A model generated the notes under the pieces. That model ran no database searches. It was not told the DNA's origin and worked only from the letters and a program-made list of their open reading frames with translations. The position numbers and the translations under genes are program-made. From assembly GCF_027797465.1 (NCBI RefSeq), contig NZ_CP115608.1, forward strand, positions 806,001-870,000: a DNA stretch of 64,000 nucleotides. Direction: 5' to 3'. This DNA comes from Campylobacter sp. CN_NE2. Lineage in GTDB: Bacteria > Campylobacterota > Campylobacteria > Campylobacterales > Campylobacteraceae. Every line of letters starts with the position of its first letter. Position 1 is the first letter of the stretch. Of the stretch, positions 16,757 through 25,624 are shown piece by piece.

Positions 16757-19700
16757 CTACGCCGATAAAATCTCGCTAACTTTGGCGTTAAAATCGTCCC
16801 CGACAAAAAAATCTGTCTCATAAACAAACACTTGCGAATCGTCCCTGACACGCAAGATTAGGCGATTAAAATTCTTTGGATTTTTAAATTCGTTATGAAC
16901 TAGATTGTAGATTAAATTTATCTTTTCTTTATTTAGCTCGTTTAAATTTAGCTCAAATTCATAATCCCTTGCGTTTTTGCTTCGTTCGCTCTCTTTTTCT
17001 GCGAATTTGCGAGAGCCGTTATACCCGCCGTTGTAGCCACCACCATTAAAATTTCCGTTTTCGCCACCGTTAAAACCACTGCCGTTTTTAAAATTTCCAT
17101 TATCGTTTCTGCGGTATTTGCTTTCGCTTTTGGCTTTAAAATTCCCATTTTTGGCATCTTCAAGGCTAAAAACATCATAAATGGTTAGCTGATACGCCCC
17201 GCCTTCTGCGCGTCTGGTAAATTTCGCCTTAAAAGCGTGTGGCGCTTCAAGCTCATCTTGGCTAAATTTATCGATACTAGCAAAGGCGTCAAACGCGACG
17301 GCTTCGAAACTTCCGCCAAAATCCAAAATCTTTAAACGCCCCATTTTGGTGCCTTTTTTGGTTATCATCGTTTTTATCTCTTCGATTTTACCGATACAAA
17401 TTATCTCGCTGTTGTCTTCAATCTCGTCAAAATCGCTAGAACTAATGTGCGAAATAGCGTCAATCTCATCTTTATAATCTTGCAACGGGTGCCCTGAAAT
17501 GTAAATTCCCAAGCTATCAAGTTCAAGTTTTAAAAGCTCTTTTGTAGGGTATTCGGCTTCATTTTCCACAAATTCCACCACTATGCCCTCGGTCGTTTCA
17601 TCTTCGCCAAATAGCGAATTTGCCGCTTCTTTTTTGACCGTGGCGATTTTTTTCATAGTTTCAAGGATATTTTCGATATTTTGGATAATAGCTAAGCGAG
17701 TTTTACCTAAACAATCAAGCGCACCCGCGAAATTTAGGGCTTCGATGACCTTTTTATTGACTTGAAAATTATCCACCCTACTTGCAAAATCGTCTAAATT
17801 CTCAAACTCTTTTTCGCTTCTAAGGGCGATGATATTATCAATCGCGCCCGTGCCTACGCCTTTTATCGCCCCAAGCCCGTAAATAATAGCTTTGCCTGAG
17901 GGCGAATTTTTATCTTCGACGACGCTAAATTGTCTTAAACTAGCGTTGATAGAAGGTGGCAAAAGCCCCACGCCAAGCCGTTTTGCTTCATCGATATAAA
18001 TCGCAACTTTTTTTGCATTTCCTTCTTCAAAAGAAAGCGAAGCCGCCATAAACTCAGCCGGATAGTATGTTTTTAAATACGCCGTTTGAAATGTAATCAT
18101 CGAATACGCCGCAGCGTGGGATTTGTTAAATCCATACGAAGCAAATTTCATAATCATATCAAAAAGCTCTTCTGCTTTTTTGACATCAAAGCCTAAATTT
18201 TTAGCACCGTCAAGATACTGCGTTCGCATGTGGGCGAGTTTTTTCTCGTCCTTTTTACCCATAGCCCTACGCACCAAATCAGCGTCCCCCAAAGAAAATC
18301 CGCCAACTCTTTGCACGATTTGCATAACTTGTTCTTGATAAACGATAACGCCGTAAGTGGCTTCTAAATACTCTTTTATCTCATCAAACATATACTCGAC
18401 TTTTGCTCTGCCTTGCTTTCTAGCGATGAAATCAGGGATTAGATCCATTGGACCTGGGCGATACAGCGCAATCATCGCAATAATATCTTCAAAACAATCC
18501 GGCTTTAAACTAGCTGCTAGCTCTTGCATACCGCCGCCTTCGATTTGAAATATGCCAAGAGTGTTTCCGCTTTGAATAGTCTTGTAGGTTTTTGGGTCGT
18601 TAAAATCGATATTTTCCCACATTATATCCACGCCGTATCTCATCTTAACAAGCTTAATCGTGCTATCGATGATGTCAAGGTTTTTTAAGCCCAAAAAGTC
18701 AAATTTAATCAAATCAACATCTTCGAGATAATCTTTTGTGTATTGCGTTATATACTGTCCGCTGTCGTCTTCTTTGTCCTTTTTGGCGGTTTGGCGAAAT
18801 AAAGGAACTTTATTCCAAAGCGGTTCATTTGATATTACCACACCTGCTGCGTGCATACCTGTGTTGCGATTTAGCCCTTCTAAATTTAGCGCATATTTCC
18901 ACACTTTTGCTGCTAAGGGGTCTGAATTTACAAGCTCTACGATTTTTGGCTCTAACTCGTAAGCTTCTTTTAGCGAAATTCCTAGCACATCTGGTATTAG
19001 CTTTGCCATAGCGTCAGCTTGATTTAACGGCATATCACAAACCCTTGCGACATCGCGTATGACGCCTTTTGCAAGAAGCTTACCAAAGGTGGCGACTTGC
19101 GCGACATTGTCTTTGCCGTATTGATTTGTTACATACTCGATGACCCTGCCCCGTTTTTCTTGGCAAAAATCCACATCAATATCAGGCATTGATATTCTTG
19201 ACGGATTTAAAAATCGCTCAAAAAGCAAGTTATAAGGTATCGGATCAATGTCGGTTATGCGAAGCGAATACGCACACAAGCTTCCTGCTGCCGAACCTCG
19301 ACCGGGACCTACTGGAATATCATTTCGTTTCGCCCAGTTTATGAAGTCTTGCACGATAAGCATATAGCCTGAAAAGCCCATTTTTTTGATGATTTGAATT
19401 TCTGTTTCAAGGCGATTTTTGTAAATTTCGTGTTTGTCTTTATCAACGAATTCAAGCCGTTTTTCAAGTCCTGCTCTACACGCATACTCAAAAACAAAAT
19501 CGTCATTTTCGAAATTATATCTATCGTCAGGTTTTGGTAAATTTATGCCTAATTCTTTGGCAAATTCGATAGAAAATTTAAAATTCGGCGGTGTCGGCGC
19601 ATAATCTTTTTCATCAAATTTAAATGTCAGATTGCATTTATCTGCGATTTCTTGCGTATTTGCGATGACTTCGGGAATATCGGCGAAAATCGCTTTCATC

Positions 19701-20467
19701 TCATCATCAGTTTTTACATAAAGCTCATGAACGCTGTGTTTTAAGCGATCTTTATCATCAAGCAACTTGCCCGTGGCGATACACATATACGCGTCCTGCG
19801 CTTCGGCGCGATCTTTGTAGGTGTAGTGGGCGTCGTTTGTGGCAACTAGCTTTATGCCTGTTTCTTTGGAGAGCCTGATTAAATCCTTGTCGATATTATG
19901 CTGATCGCCAAATCCGTGTCGCATAATCTCCAAATAAAAATCATCGCCAAAAATTTCTTTATATTCAAGGGCTGCTGCTTTTGCGGCTTCATAGCCTTTT
20001 GCACCCCGTTTTAGGTTTCTCTCGCTTTGATTTAGATGAAAGCTAACTTCCCCTGCCAAACACGCCGCCGAGCATACAATACCCTTACTATGCTCTTTTA
20101 AGAGCTTTTTGTTTATGCGTGGGTTGTAGTAAAATCCGTGCAGATACGCCTGTGAGCTGAGATATATCAAATTTTTATAGCCCTCTTCGTTTTTGGCTAG
20201 CAAAATCAAGTGAAATCGCTGTTTGTCGCTTTTATCACTTATCTCGTCGTGGTTATGAATGTAGGTTTCGATACCGATGATTGGCTTAATGCCGTGCTTT
20301 CGCATAGTTTTATAAAAATCAATCGCACCAAACATATTTCCGTGATCGGTAATCGCCACGCTTTTTGTACCACGCTCGGAAAGCACTTTGGCTAGTTCGC
20401 CGACTTTATTTGTGCCATCTAGCAAAGAATACTCAGTATGCAGGTGTAAATGTGTAAATTCGCTCAT
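16757..20467 (-). CDS. dnaE: DNA polymerase III alpha subunit
   Basis: A 1236-residue replicative polymerase. N-terminal PHP domain (FTHLHLHTEYSLLDG, ITDHGNMFGA); catalytic palm aspartates in MPDIDVDFCQEKR, preceded by GPGRGSAAGSL; then the finger and helix-hairpin regions (YGLGAIKGVG) and an OB-fold (ICIGKIEEIKTM). Between the OB-fold and the last domain (about residues 1106-1160) is a disordered Gly/Asn-rich stretch (GENGNFNGGGYNGGYNG) that makes the protein about 35 residues longer than I recall for C. jejuni DnaE. It is transcribed toward the cassette and away from the STAND gene. Confidence 0.97.
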   Translation of the reverse strand: MSEFTHLHLHTEYSLLDGTNKVGELAKVLSERGTKSVAITDHGNMFGAIDFYKTMRKHGIKPIIGIETYIHNHDEISDKSDKQRFHLILLAKNEEGYKNLIYLSSQAYLHGFYYNPRINKKLLKEHSKGIVCSAACLAGEVSFHLNQSERNLKRGAKGYEAAKAAALEYKEIFGDDFYLEIMRHGFGDQHNIDKDLIRLSKETGIKLVATNDAHYTYKDRAEAQDAYMCIATGKLLDDKDRLKHSVHELYVKTDDEMKAIFADIPEVIANTQEIADKCNLTFKFDEKDYAPTPPNFKFSIEFAKELGINLPKPDDRYNFENDDFVFEYACRAGLEKRLEFVDKDKHEIYKNRLETEIQIIKKMGFSGYMLIVQDFINWAKRNDIPVGPGRGSAAGSLCAYSLRITDIDPIPYNLLFERFLNPSRISMPDIDVDFCQEKRGRVIEYVTNQYGKDNVAQVATFGKLLAKGVIRDVARVCDMPLNQADAMAKLIPDVLGISLKEAYELEPKIVELVNSDPLAAKVWKYALNLEGLNRNTGMHAAGVVISNEPLWNKVPLFRQTAKKDKEDDSGQYITQYTKDYLEDVDLIKFDFLGLKNLDIIDSTIKLVKMRYGVDIMWENIDFNDPKTYKTIQSGNTLGIFQIEGGGMQELAASLKPDCFEDIIAMIALYRPGPMDLIPDFIARKQGRAKVEYMFDEIKEYLEATYGVIVYQEQVMQIVQRVGGFSLGDADLVRRAMGKKDEKKLAHMRTQYLDGAKNLGFDVKKAEELFDMIMKFASYGFNKSHAAAYSMITFQTAYLKTYYPAEFMAASLSFEEGNAKKVAIYIDEAKRLGVGLLPPSINASLRQFSVVEDKNSPSGKAIIYGLGAIKGVGTGAIDNIIALRSEKEFENLDDFASRVDNFQVNKKVIEALNFAGALDCLGKTRLAIIQNIENILETMKKIATVKKEAANSLFGEDETTEGIVVEFVENEAEYPTKELLKLELDSLGIYISGHPLQDYKDEIDAISHISSSDFDEIEDNSEIICIGKIEEIKTMITKKGTKMGRLKILDFGGSFEAVAFDAFASIDKFSQDELEAPHAFKAKFTRRAEGGAYQLTIYDVFSLEDAKNGNFKAKSESKYRRNDNGNFKNGSGFNGGENGNFNGGGYNGGYNGSRKFAEKESERSKNARDYEFELNLNELNKEKINLIYNLVHNEFKNPKNFNRLILRVRDDSQVFVYETDFFVGDDFNAKVSEILSA

Positions 20468-20640
20468 AATTTTCTCGTAAATTTGGATTAAAATTTAATG
20501 AAAAATTGTATCAAATTCGGGCTTTAAATTCGCCAAATTTGAGCTTTAATGTGGCTTAAATTTTATAAATTTTGATTTACAAATAATAAATTTGATTAAA
20601 TTTATAACTTTTATATATTTTTCAGTAAGAAAAAAAACGA

Positions 20641-20646
20641 TACAAT
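20641..20646 (+). promoter_or_regulatory. Possible -10 box for the STAND/TPR gene
   Basis: TACAAT in ACGATACAATTT after a long A/T-rich run, 38 bases before the ATG at 20684. The 216-base divergent gap with dnaE (20468-20683) shows nothing else. Confidence 0.4.
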
Positions 20647-20683
20647 TTAATTTAAGATTTTAAAAGCGTGAAAGGATTTGAAA

Positions 20684-23600
20684 ATGCTAAAATCAAATAA
20701 AATCGGAAGTGATAATCCCAAACCAAGAGCTGAGCGAATTTTCACAGACAGGGTAGAGCCAAAAGAGGCATTTTTAAAAGCTTTGGAAAATTTAAACCAA
20801 AAAGATTATTCTGTTTTAGCCTTTTATGGTGTCGGTGGTATCGGCAAAACTGGCTTAAAAGAGCATTTTTGGGATATGATACAAAAAGATGAAAAGCTAA
20901 AAAACGAAATAATTTATTCATATTATGATTTTGAAAAAGACCAAAATTTCACACCAAGCGAAGTGTATAAAAAACTAGCAGATAGATTTAGCATAAATTT
21001 TAAAGTCAAATTTAGCGCCTTTTCTTTGGCGTATTTGATTTATCTCAAAAAACAAAATCCAAATTTTGAGTTCAAAAAAGAAACTTTGCCGTTTTTAGAA
21101 GAGAGCGATATTATTTCAAGCGCAGTTATGTTTCTAAGCGAAAATGCAGGTAGCGTGGCTGAACTAGCGACCAAGCTTGTGGGATATTTGTATAAAAAAT
21201 TCGCAGATATTATAAACCCCACACTAAAATCGGAATTAGAAAAACTAGAAATCAAAGAACACTACGAAATCGCGCAAGAGCTTCCTAGATTTTTCGCCTA
21301 TGATTTAGAGCAATTTAAAGAGAAAAATCCCGACAAAAAGGTCGTTATATTTCTCGATACTTACGAGCTTTTATGCAAAAAACAGAAAAATGACGGCTAC
21401 ACACTAAAACAAGATGAGTGGGTTAGAAATTTCATAGCGCAAAATGAAAAAATTTTATTTGTAATAGGCGGCAGAGAAAGGCTAATCTGGGATTTAGACG
21501 ATGAAGATGGCAATGAGTGGAATAAATATTTAGACCAGCATATATTAGAAGAGCTAAGCAGTGATGATTGTAGATATTTTCTAAATAATTGCGGTATCAC
21601 AGATACTAAAATCCAAGATAATATCATAAAATGTAGCTGTGGAGTGCCATTTTATCTAGATATTTGCGTTGAAATTTACGAGAGCAATAACGGGGCTGAA
21701 AATTTTGAAAATTTAAAGCAAAATAAGGTCGCAGAAAGACTTTTGCGTTACCTTGATAGAAGCGAAAGAGCGACTTTGGAGTTACTATCGGTAGCAAACT
21801 ACTTTGACAAGGAAATTTTTAAATTAATCATAGATAAATTTTCCACTGGCTACCCCGCTACGATGATAAACGAACTAGCCAAATTTTCGTTTATTTCACA
21901 AAACGATGGACGATACTATATACAAAGGCTTATGAAGGAGTGCCTAAAAAACCAGTGCGACACTGAGTTAAAAAGCGAAGTTCATAAATTGCTTTTCGAC
22001 TATTTTAACGCCAAACTTAGCGACCTTAGCGTCCAAACAGCTTGTGGCTACTATATAGAATTTATAAACGAAGCATTTTATCACAAAGAAAACATTGAGG
22101 GCATAGAAAAAGCAATAGACTGGCTTTTGGAGAAATTTGAAATTTATTTAGAAGCTGGTGTTTCATTTCATTTCATAGATATTTTATTAAATTTAGCGAA
22201 TAGAAATATTGATTATAAATTGGTGGATATTTTTCACAATATTGGTCTTGCATACGCCAATATAGCCAACTACACTAAGGCAATAGAATATTATTTAAAA
22301 GCACTTGAAATAAAAAAAGAAATCTTTGGAGAAAATCATCCAGATACTGCTGCTTCTTATGGTAATTTAGGGGCTTGCTATGACTCTCTTGGAGATTATG
22401 ATACAGCGATAAATTATCATTTAAGAGTACTTAAAATAAACAAAGAAATCTTTGGAGAAAATCATCCAAATACTGCTGCTTCTTATGACCATCTAGGAAT
22501 TTGCTATTGCTCTCTTGGAGATTATGATACAGCGATAAATTATCATTTAAAAGCACTTAAAATAAACAAAGAAATTTTTGGAGAAAGTCATCCAAACACT
22601 GCTGCTTCTTATGGTAATCTAGGAAATTGTTATGACTTTCTTGGAGATTATGATACAGCGATAAATTATCATTTAAAAGCACTTAAAATAAACAAAGAAA
22701 TCTTTGGAGAAAATCATCCAGATATTGCTACTTCTTATAACAATCTAGGAATTTGCTATCGCTCTCTTGGAGATTATGATACAGCGATAAATTATCATTT
22801 AAAAGCACTTGAAATAAACAAAGAAATCTTTGGAGAAAATCATCCAAATACTGCTGCTTCTTATGGTAATTTAGGGGCTTGCTATGATTCTCTTGGAGAT
22901 TATGATACAGCGATAAATTATCATTTAAAAGCACTTGAAATAAACAAGGAAATTTTTGGAGAAAGTCATCCAAATATTGTTATTTCTTATAGTAATCTAG
23001 GAATTTGCTATCGCTCTCTTGGAGATTATGATACAGCGATAAATTATCATTTAAAAGCACTTGAAATAAACAAAGAAATCTTTGGAGAAAATCATCCAAA
23101 TACTGCTGCTTCTTATGACAATCTAGGAATTTGCTATTCATCTCTTGGAGATTATGATACAGCGATAAATTATCATTTAAAAGCACTTGAAATAAACAAA
23201 GAAATCTTTGGAGAAAATCATCCAGATACTGCTGCTTCTTATAACAATCTAGGAAATTGTTATTGCTATCTTGGAGATTATGATACAGCGATAAATTATC
23301 ATTTAAGAGCACTTGAAATAAGAAAAGAAATCTTTGGAGAAAATCATCCAGATACTGCTGCTTCTTATAATAATTTAGGAAGTTGTTATATTTCTCTTGG
23401 AATTTACAACAAAGCAATAGAATATCATTTAAAAGCACTTGAAATAAACAAAGAAATCTTTGGAGAAAATCATCCAGATATTGCCAATTCTTATTATAAT
23501 CTAGGAATTTGTTATCGTCATATTGAAGATTATAACACAGCGATAAATTATCATTTAAAAGCACTTAAAATAACCAAAGAAATCTTTGGAGAAAATCATC

Positions 23601-24025
23601 CAGATATTGCTGCTTCTTATAATAATCTAGGAAGTTGTTATGGTTCTCTTGGAGATTACGATAAAGCAATAAAATATTTTTTAAAAGCGCTTGAAATAAG
23701 AAAAAAAATCTTTGGAGAAAATCATCCATATACTGCTGCTTCTTATAATAATTTAGGAACTTTTTATGGTTCTCTTGGAGATTACGATAAAGCAATAAAA
23801 TATTTTTTAAAAGCGCTTGAAATAAGAAAAAAAATCTTTGGAGAAAATCATCTAGATACTGCTGCTGTTTATACTGATTTAGGGGTTTGTTATGACTTTC
23901 TTGAAGATTATAGCACAGCAATAGATTATTGTTCAAAAGCTTTAAATATATATGAAATGCTTGACGATGATAATAATGTTAAAATTTTAAAACAAGTTAT
24001 AGAAGAATTAAAGCAACGCCTATAA
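20684..24025 (+). CDS. STAND-type NTPase with C-terminal TPR repeats
   Basis: A 1113-residue protein; the ATG at 20684 sits at normal distance from AAAGGA (a TTG six bases earlier is also open). After a short lead (RIFTDRVEPKEAF) comes a P-loop GVGGIGKT (residues 49-56) and a Walker B strand ending in Asp225 (KVVIFLDTYELL), then VIGGRERL and a winged-helix-like stretch. This is the NTPase module of signal-transducing STAND proteins. From about residue 515 to the end are about 14 TPR units of 42 residues with the Kinesin-light-chain-type GENHPDTAASYNNLG pattern. No effector domain (TIR, nuclease, protease) precedes the P-loop, so any output is unknown. STAND/TPR proteins include phage sensors, but no function is demonstrated here. 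Confidence 0.8.
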   Translation: MLKSNKIGSDNPKPRAERIFTDRVEPKEAFLKALENLNQKDYSVLAFYGVGGIGKTGLKEHFWDMIQKDEKLKNEIIYSYYDFEKDQNFTPSEVYKKLADRFSINFKVKFSAFSLAYLIYLKKQNPNFEFKKETLPFLEESDIISSAVMFLSENAGSVAELATKLVGYLYKKFADIINPTLKSELEKLEIKEHYEIAQELPRFFAYDLEQFKEKNPDKKVVIFLDTYELLCKKQKNDGYTLKQDEWVRNFIAQNEKILFVIGGRERLIWDLDDEDGNEWNKYLDQHILEELSSDDCRYFLNNCGITDTKIQDNIIKCSCGVPFYLDICVEIYESNNGAENFENLKQNKVAERLLRYLDRSERATLELLSVANYFDKEIFKLIIDKFSTGYPATMINELAKFSFISQNDGRYYIQRLMKECLKNQCDTELKSEVHKLLFDYFNAKLSDLSVQTACGYYIEFINEAFYHKENIEGIEKAIDWLLEKFEIYLEAGVSFHFIDILLNLANRNIDYKLVDIFHNIGLAYANIANYTKAIEYYLKALEIKKEIFGENHPDTAASYGNLGACYDSLGDYDTAINYHLRVLKINKEIFGENHPNTAASYDHLGICYCSLGDYDTAINYHLKALKINKEIFGESHPNTAASYGNLGNCYDFLGDYDTAINYHLKALKINKEIFGENHPDIATSYNNLGICYRSLGDYDTAINYHLKALEINKEIFGENHPNTAASYGNLGACYDSLGDYDTAINYHLKALEINKEIFGESHPNIVISYSNLGICYRSLGDYDTAINYHLKALEINKEIFGENHPNTAASYDNLGICYSSLGDYDTAINYHLKALEINKEIFGENHPDTAASYNNLGNCYCYLGDYDTAINYHLRALEIRKEIFGENHPDTAASYNNLGSCYISLGIYNKAIEYHLKALEINKEIFGENHPDIANSYYNLGICYRHIEDYNTAINYHLKALKITKEIFGENHPDIAASYNNLGSCYGSLGDYDKAIKYFLKALEIRKKIFGENHPYTAASYNNLGTFYGSLGDYDKAIKYFLKALEIRKKIFGENHLDTAAVYTDLGVCYDFLEDYSTAIDYCSKALNIYEMLDDDNNVKILKQVIEELKQRL
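22230..23950 (+). repeat. Tandem 126-bp coding repeats (TPR units)
   Basis: At least 13 consecutive 126-base units inside the STAND gene, each with GGAGAAAATCATCC (or GGAGAAAGTCATCC); the first two are at 22328 and 22454, exactly 126 apart. The units are very alike at DNA level, including at silent sites (GATTATGATACAGCGATAAA recurs almost unchanged through most units). The first and last units have diverged more. Confidence 0.9.
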
Positions 24026-24059
24026 TTTTACTCATAACTTCTCGCAATGACGCCTAATC

Positions 24060-24099
24060 TGTCATTGCGGGTGAGTGAAACGAACGAAGCAATCGCCAA
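24060..24099 (+). repeat. Dispersed hairpin element, family A copy 2
   Basis: TGTCATTGCG at the left and GAAGCAATCGCCAA at the right. A reversed half-copy (CTCGCAATGAC, 24041-24051) lies just before it, 16 bases after the STAND gene stop. It belongs to the 327-base gap 24026-24352, filled by two A copies and one B copy with no gene. Confidence 0.7.
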
Positions 24100-24145
24100 T
24101 GTTTAAATCAAGAATTTGCGAATTTGGATTTTGATTATTTAAAAT

Positions 24146-24194
24146 TTGGCGATTGCCACGAATTTTTGCTTTCACAAAAATTCTCGCAATGACA
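24146..24194 (-). repeat. Dispersed hairpin element, family A copy 3 (inverted)
   Basis: TTGGCGATTGCCA at the left and CTCGCAATGACAG at the right, the reverse of copy 2, with inner arms CGAATTTTTG / CAAAAATTC. Copies 2 and 3 face each other. Confidence 0.7.
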
Positions 24195-24225
24195 GATTTG
24201 GCAAATTTGCCTAATTTTCCAAAAA

Positions 24226-24340
24226 ATATTCAAGACAGAGTGTGATTAGTTACTGAGATTTTTAACGCTTACAAGTGAGATAAGGCTGGTCGCCTATCGA
24301 CCGAAGTAAACGATTAAAAATCTCAGTAAATAGTTCCGAT
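24226..24340 (-). repeat. Dispersed hairpin element, family B copy 7 (inverted)
   Basis: Arms TTACTGAGATTTTTAA and TTAAAAATCTCAGTAA are perfect 16-bp complements unlike those of any other copy. The core GATAAGGC..GCCTATC is the family B core in reverse orientation, and the end AATATTCAAGACA is the reverse of the TCTTGAATATT end of copies at 34374 and 37000. Confidence 0.7.
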
Positions 24341-24352
24341 ATGGGGAATTTT

Positions 24353-24898
24353 CTAAGCTTTAAACAAAAGCCCGTTTTTAACTTCTGTGTATTTCGCTTC
24401 CCCGCATATCTCACGCACGATTTCAAGTGCAAATTCCATTGCAGTCGCGGGTCCGGCAGAAGTGATGATATTTTGATCTTTTACCACATTTGCCGCGCGG
24501 TATCCGGCATGTGCGACTTTGCCTTCAAATCCGGGATAGCAAGTATAGGCATTTTTTAGCACACCTGCTGTGCTAAGCGCCCAAGGTGCAGCACAAATCG
24601 CACCGATTTTAGCGTTATTTGCGTCAAAATCACGCAAAACTTTGCCTAGCTTTTCGCTTTTTGCCAAATGCTCGGCTCCCGGTAAGCCGCCCGGTAAAAC
24701 TATCATATCAAACTCGACAACTTTTAGCTCATCTAGCACCATATCGGCTTTTATCTCAACGCCGTGAGCGCCCGTAACAAGGCGTTTTTCTAGCCCTACG
24801 CCAAGAGCTTCGACTTCTGCTCGGCGCAAAATGTCAATCACGCTTAAAGCTTCGATCTCTTCAAATCCGTTAGCTAACATTACGGCAACTTTTTTCAT
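24353..24898 (-). CDS. DJ-1/PfpI (YajL-like) family protein
   Basis: A 181-residue member of the DJ-1/ThiJ/PfpI family. It has the conserved acidic residue in ANGFEEIEA and a nucleophilic cysteine in the elbow GAICAAPWAL (near residue 102), followed by the GGLPGAEHL and TSAGPATAMEFAL blocks. Members act as deglycase/chaperone-like or oxidative-stress proteins; the precise reaction is not known here. It is a separate gene about 100 bases downstream of efp, past the efp terminator. Confidence 0.85.
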   Translation of the reverse strand: MKKVAVMLANGFEEIEALSVIDILRRAEVEALGVGLEKRLVTGAHGVEIKADMVLDELKVVEFDMIVLPGGLPGAEHLAKSEKLGKVLRDFDANNAKIGAICAAPWALSTAGVLKNAYTCYPGFEGKVAHAGYRAANVVKDQNIITSAGPATAMEFALEIVREICGEAKYTEVKNGLLFKA

Positions 24899-24966
24899 AA
24901 AAATCCTTTGTAAAAAATTTTTACTTATTGTAACAAATTTGAGATAAAAATTTGAAATTTATGCAA

Positions 24967-24989
24967 AAAGCCCGAATACTCGGGCTTTT
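24967..24989 (-). terminator. Terminator after efp
   Basis: Stem AAAGCCCGA / TCGGGCTTT around ATAC, followed on the minus strand by TTTTT. It lies about 15 bases past the efp stop. Confidence 0.8.
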
Positions 24990-25003
24990 AAATGTAGTTA
25001 AAA

Positions 25004-25570
25004 TTATTTATTTGCTTTTTCGATATATTCGCCACGCACGGTATCTACGCGGATAACTTCGCCTTCAAGCACATGGAAAGGGATTTGCACAACCGCGCCA
25101 GTTTCGAGTGTGGCAGGTTTTTTGTTGCTTCCTTGTGTGTCGCCACGGAAGTTTGGAGCAGTTTCTACGATTTTAAGCTCTACGACTTGCGGAACTTCGA
25201 TACCGATAGCTTTGCCGTTATGGAAAAGCACATCGACCATAGTGCCATCTAGCATCCATTTTTTCGCTTCACCGACCTCTTCATCGCTGATAGCGACTTG
25301 CTCGTAGGTTTCGACATCCATAAATTGGCAATACTCGCCGTCATCATAAAGATATTGCATTTGTTTATCGACCAAATTTGGAGCTTCACATTTATCGCCT
25401 GCGTGGAAAGTTTTTTCTAGCACTTTGCCGTCGATGTATGATTTGATTTTAACGCGAACAAACGCCGCACCTTTGCCCGGTTTTACATGTTGATACTCTA
25501 CGATTTTAAACGGAACGCCGTCAAGCTCGATTTTAAGACCTTTTTTTAGATCGCCCATTGAATAAGCCAT
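25004..25570 (-). CDS. efp: Elongation factor P
   Basis: A 188-residue three-domain translation factor that relieves ribosome stalling at proline runs. N-terminal KOW-like domain with KPGKGAAF, Lys33 being the position modified in other bacteria; the two OB domains follow, ending [17 protein letters not shown]. Length and ends match the family. Its start has an AAGGAGAAAAT ribosome site, and a strong terminator follows. Confidence 0.97.
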   Translation of the reverse strand: MAYSMGDLKKGLKIELDGVPFKIVEYQHVKPGKGAAFVRVKIKSYIDGKVLEKTFHAGDKCEAPNLVDKQMQYLYDDGEYCQFMDVETYEQVAISDEEVGEAKKWMLDGTMVDVLFHNGKAIGIEVPQVVELKIVETAPNFRGDTQGSNKKPATLETGAVVQIPFHVLEGEVIRVDTVRGEYIEKANK

Positions 25571-25624
25571 ATTTTCTCCTTAAACAAATAAAAAAGATGA
25601 TTTTAACAAAAAAATATTTAAATT

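Noticed and set aside
22728..23936. Long minus-strand open frames across the TPR repeat region
   Set aside because: They arise because the 126-base repeat has no stops in that frame; they lack ribosome sites and code for repetitive Leu/Asn/Phe-rich sequence with no family resemblance.
22230..23950. Regular repeats suggesting a CRISPR array
   Set aside because: The units are 126 bases, contiguous and in frame within a TPR protein; there are no unique spacers.
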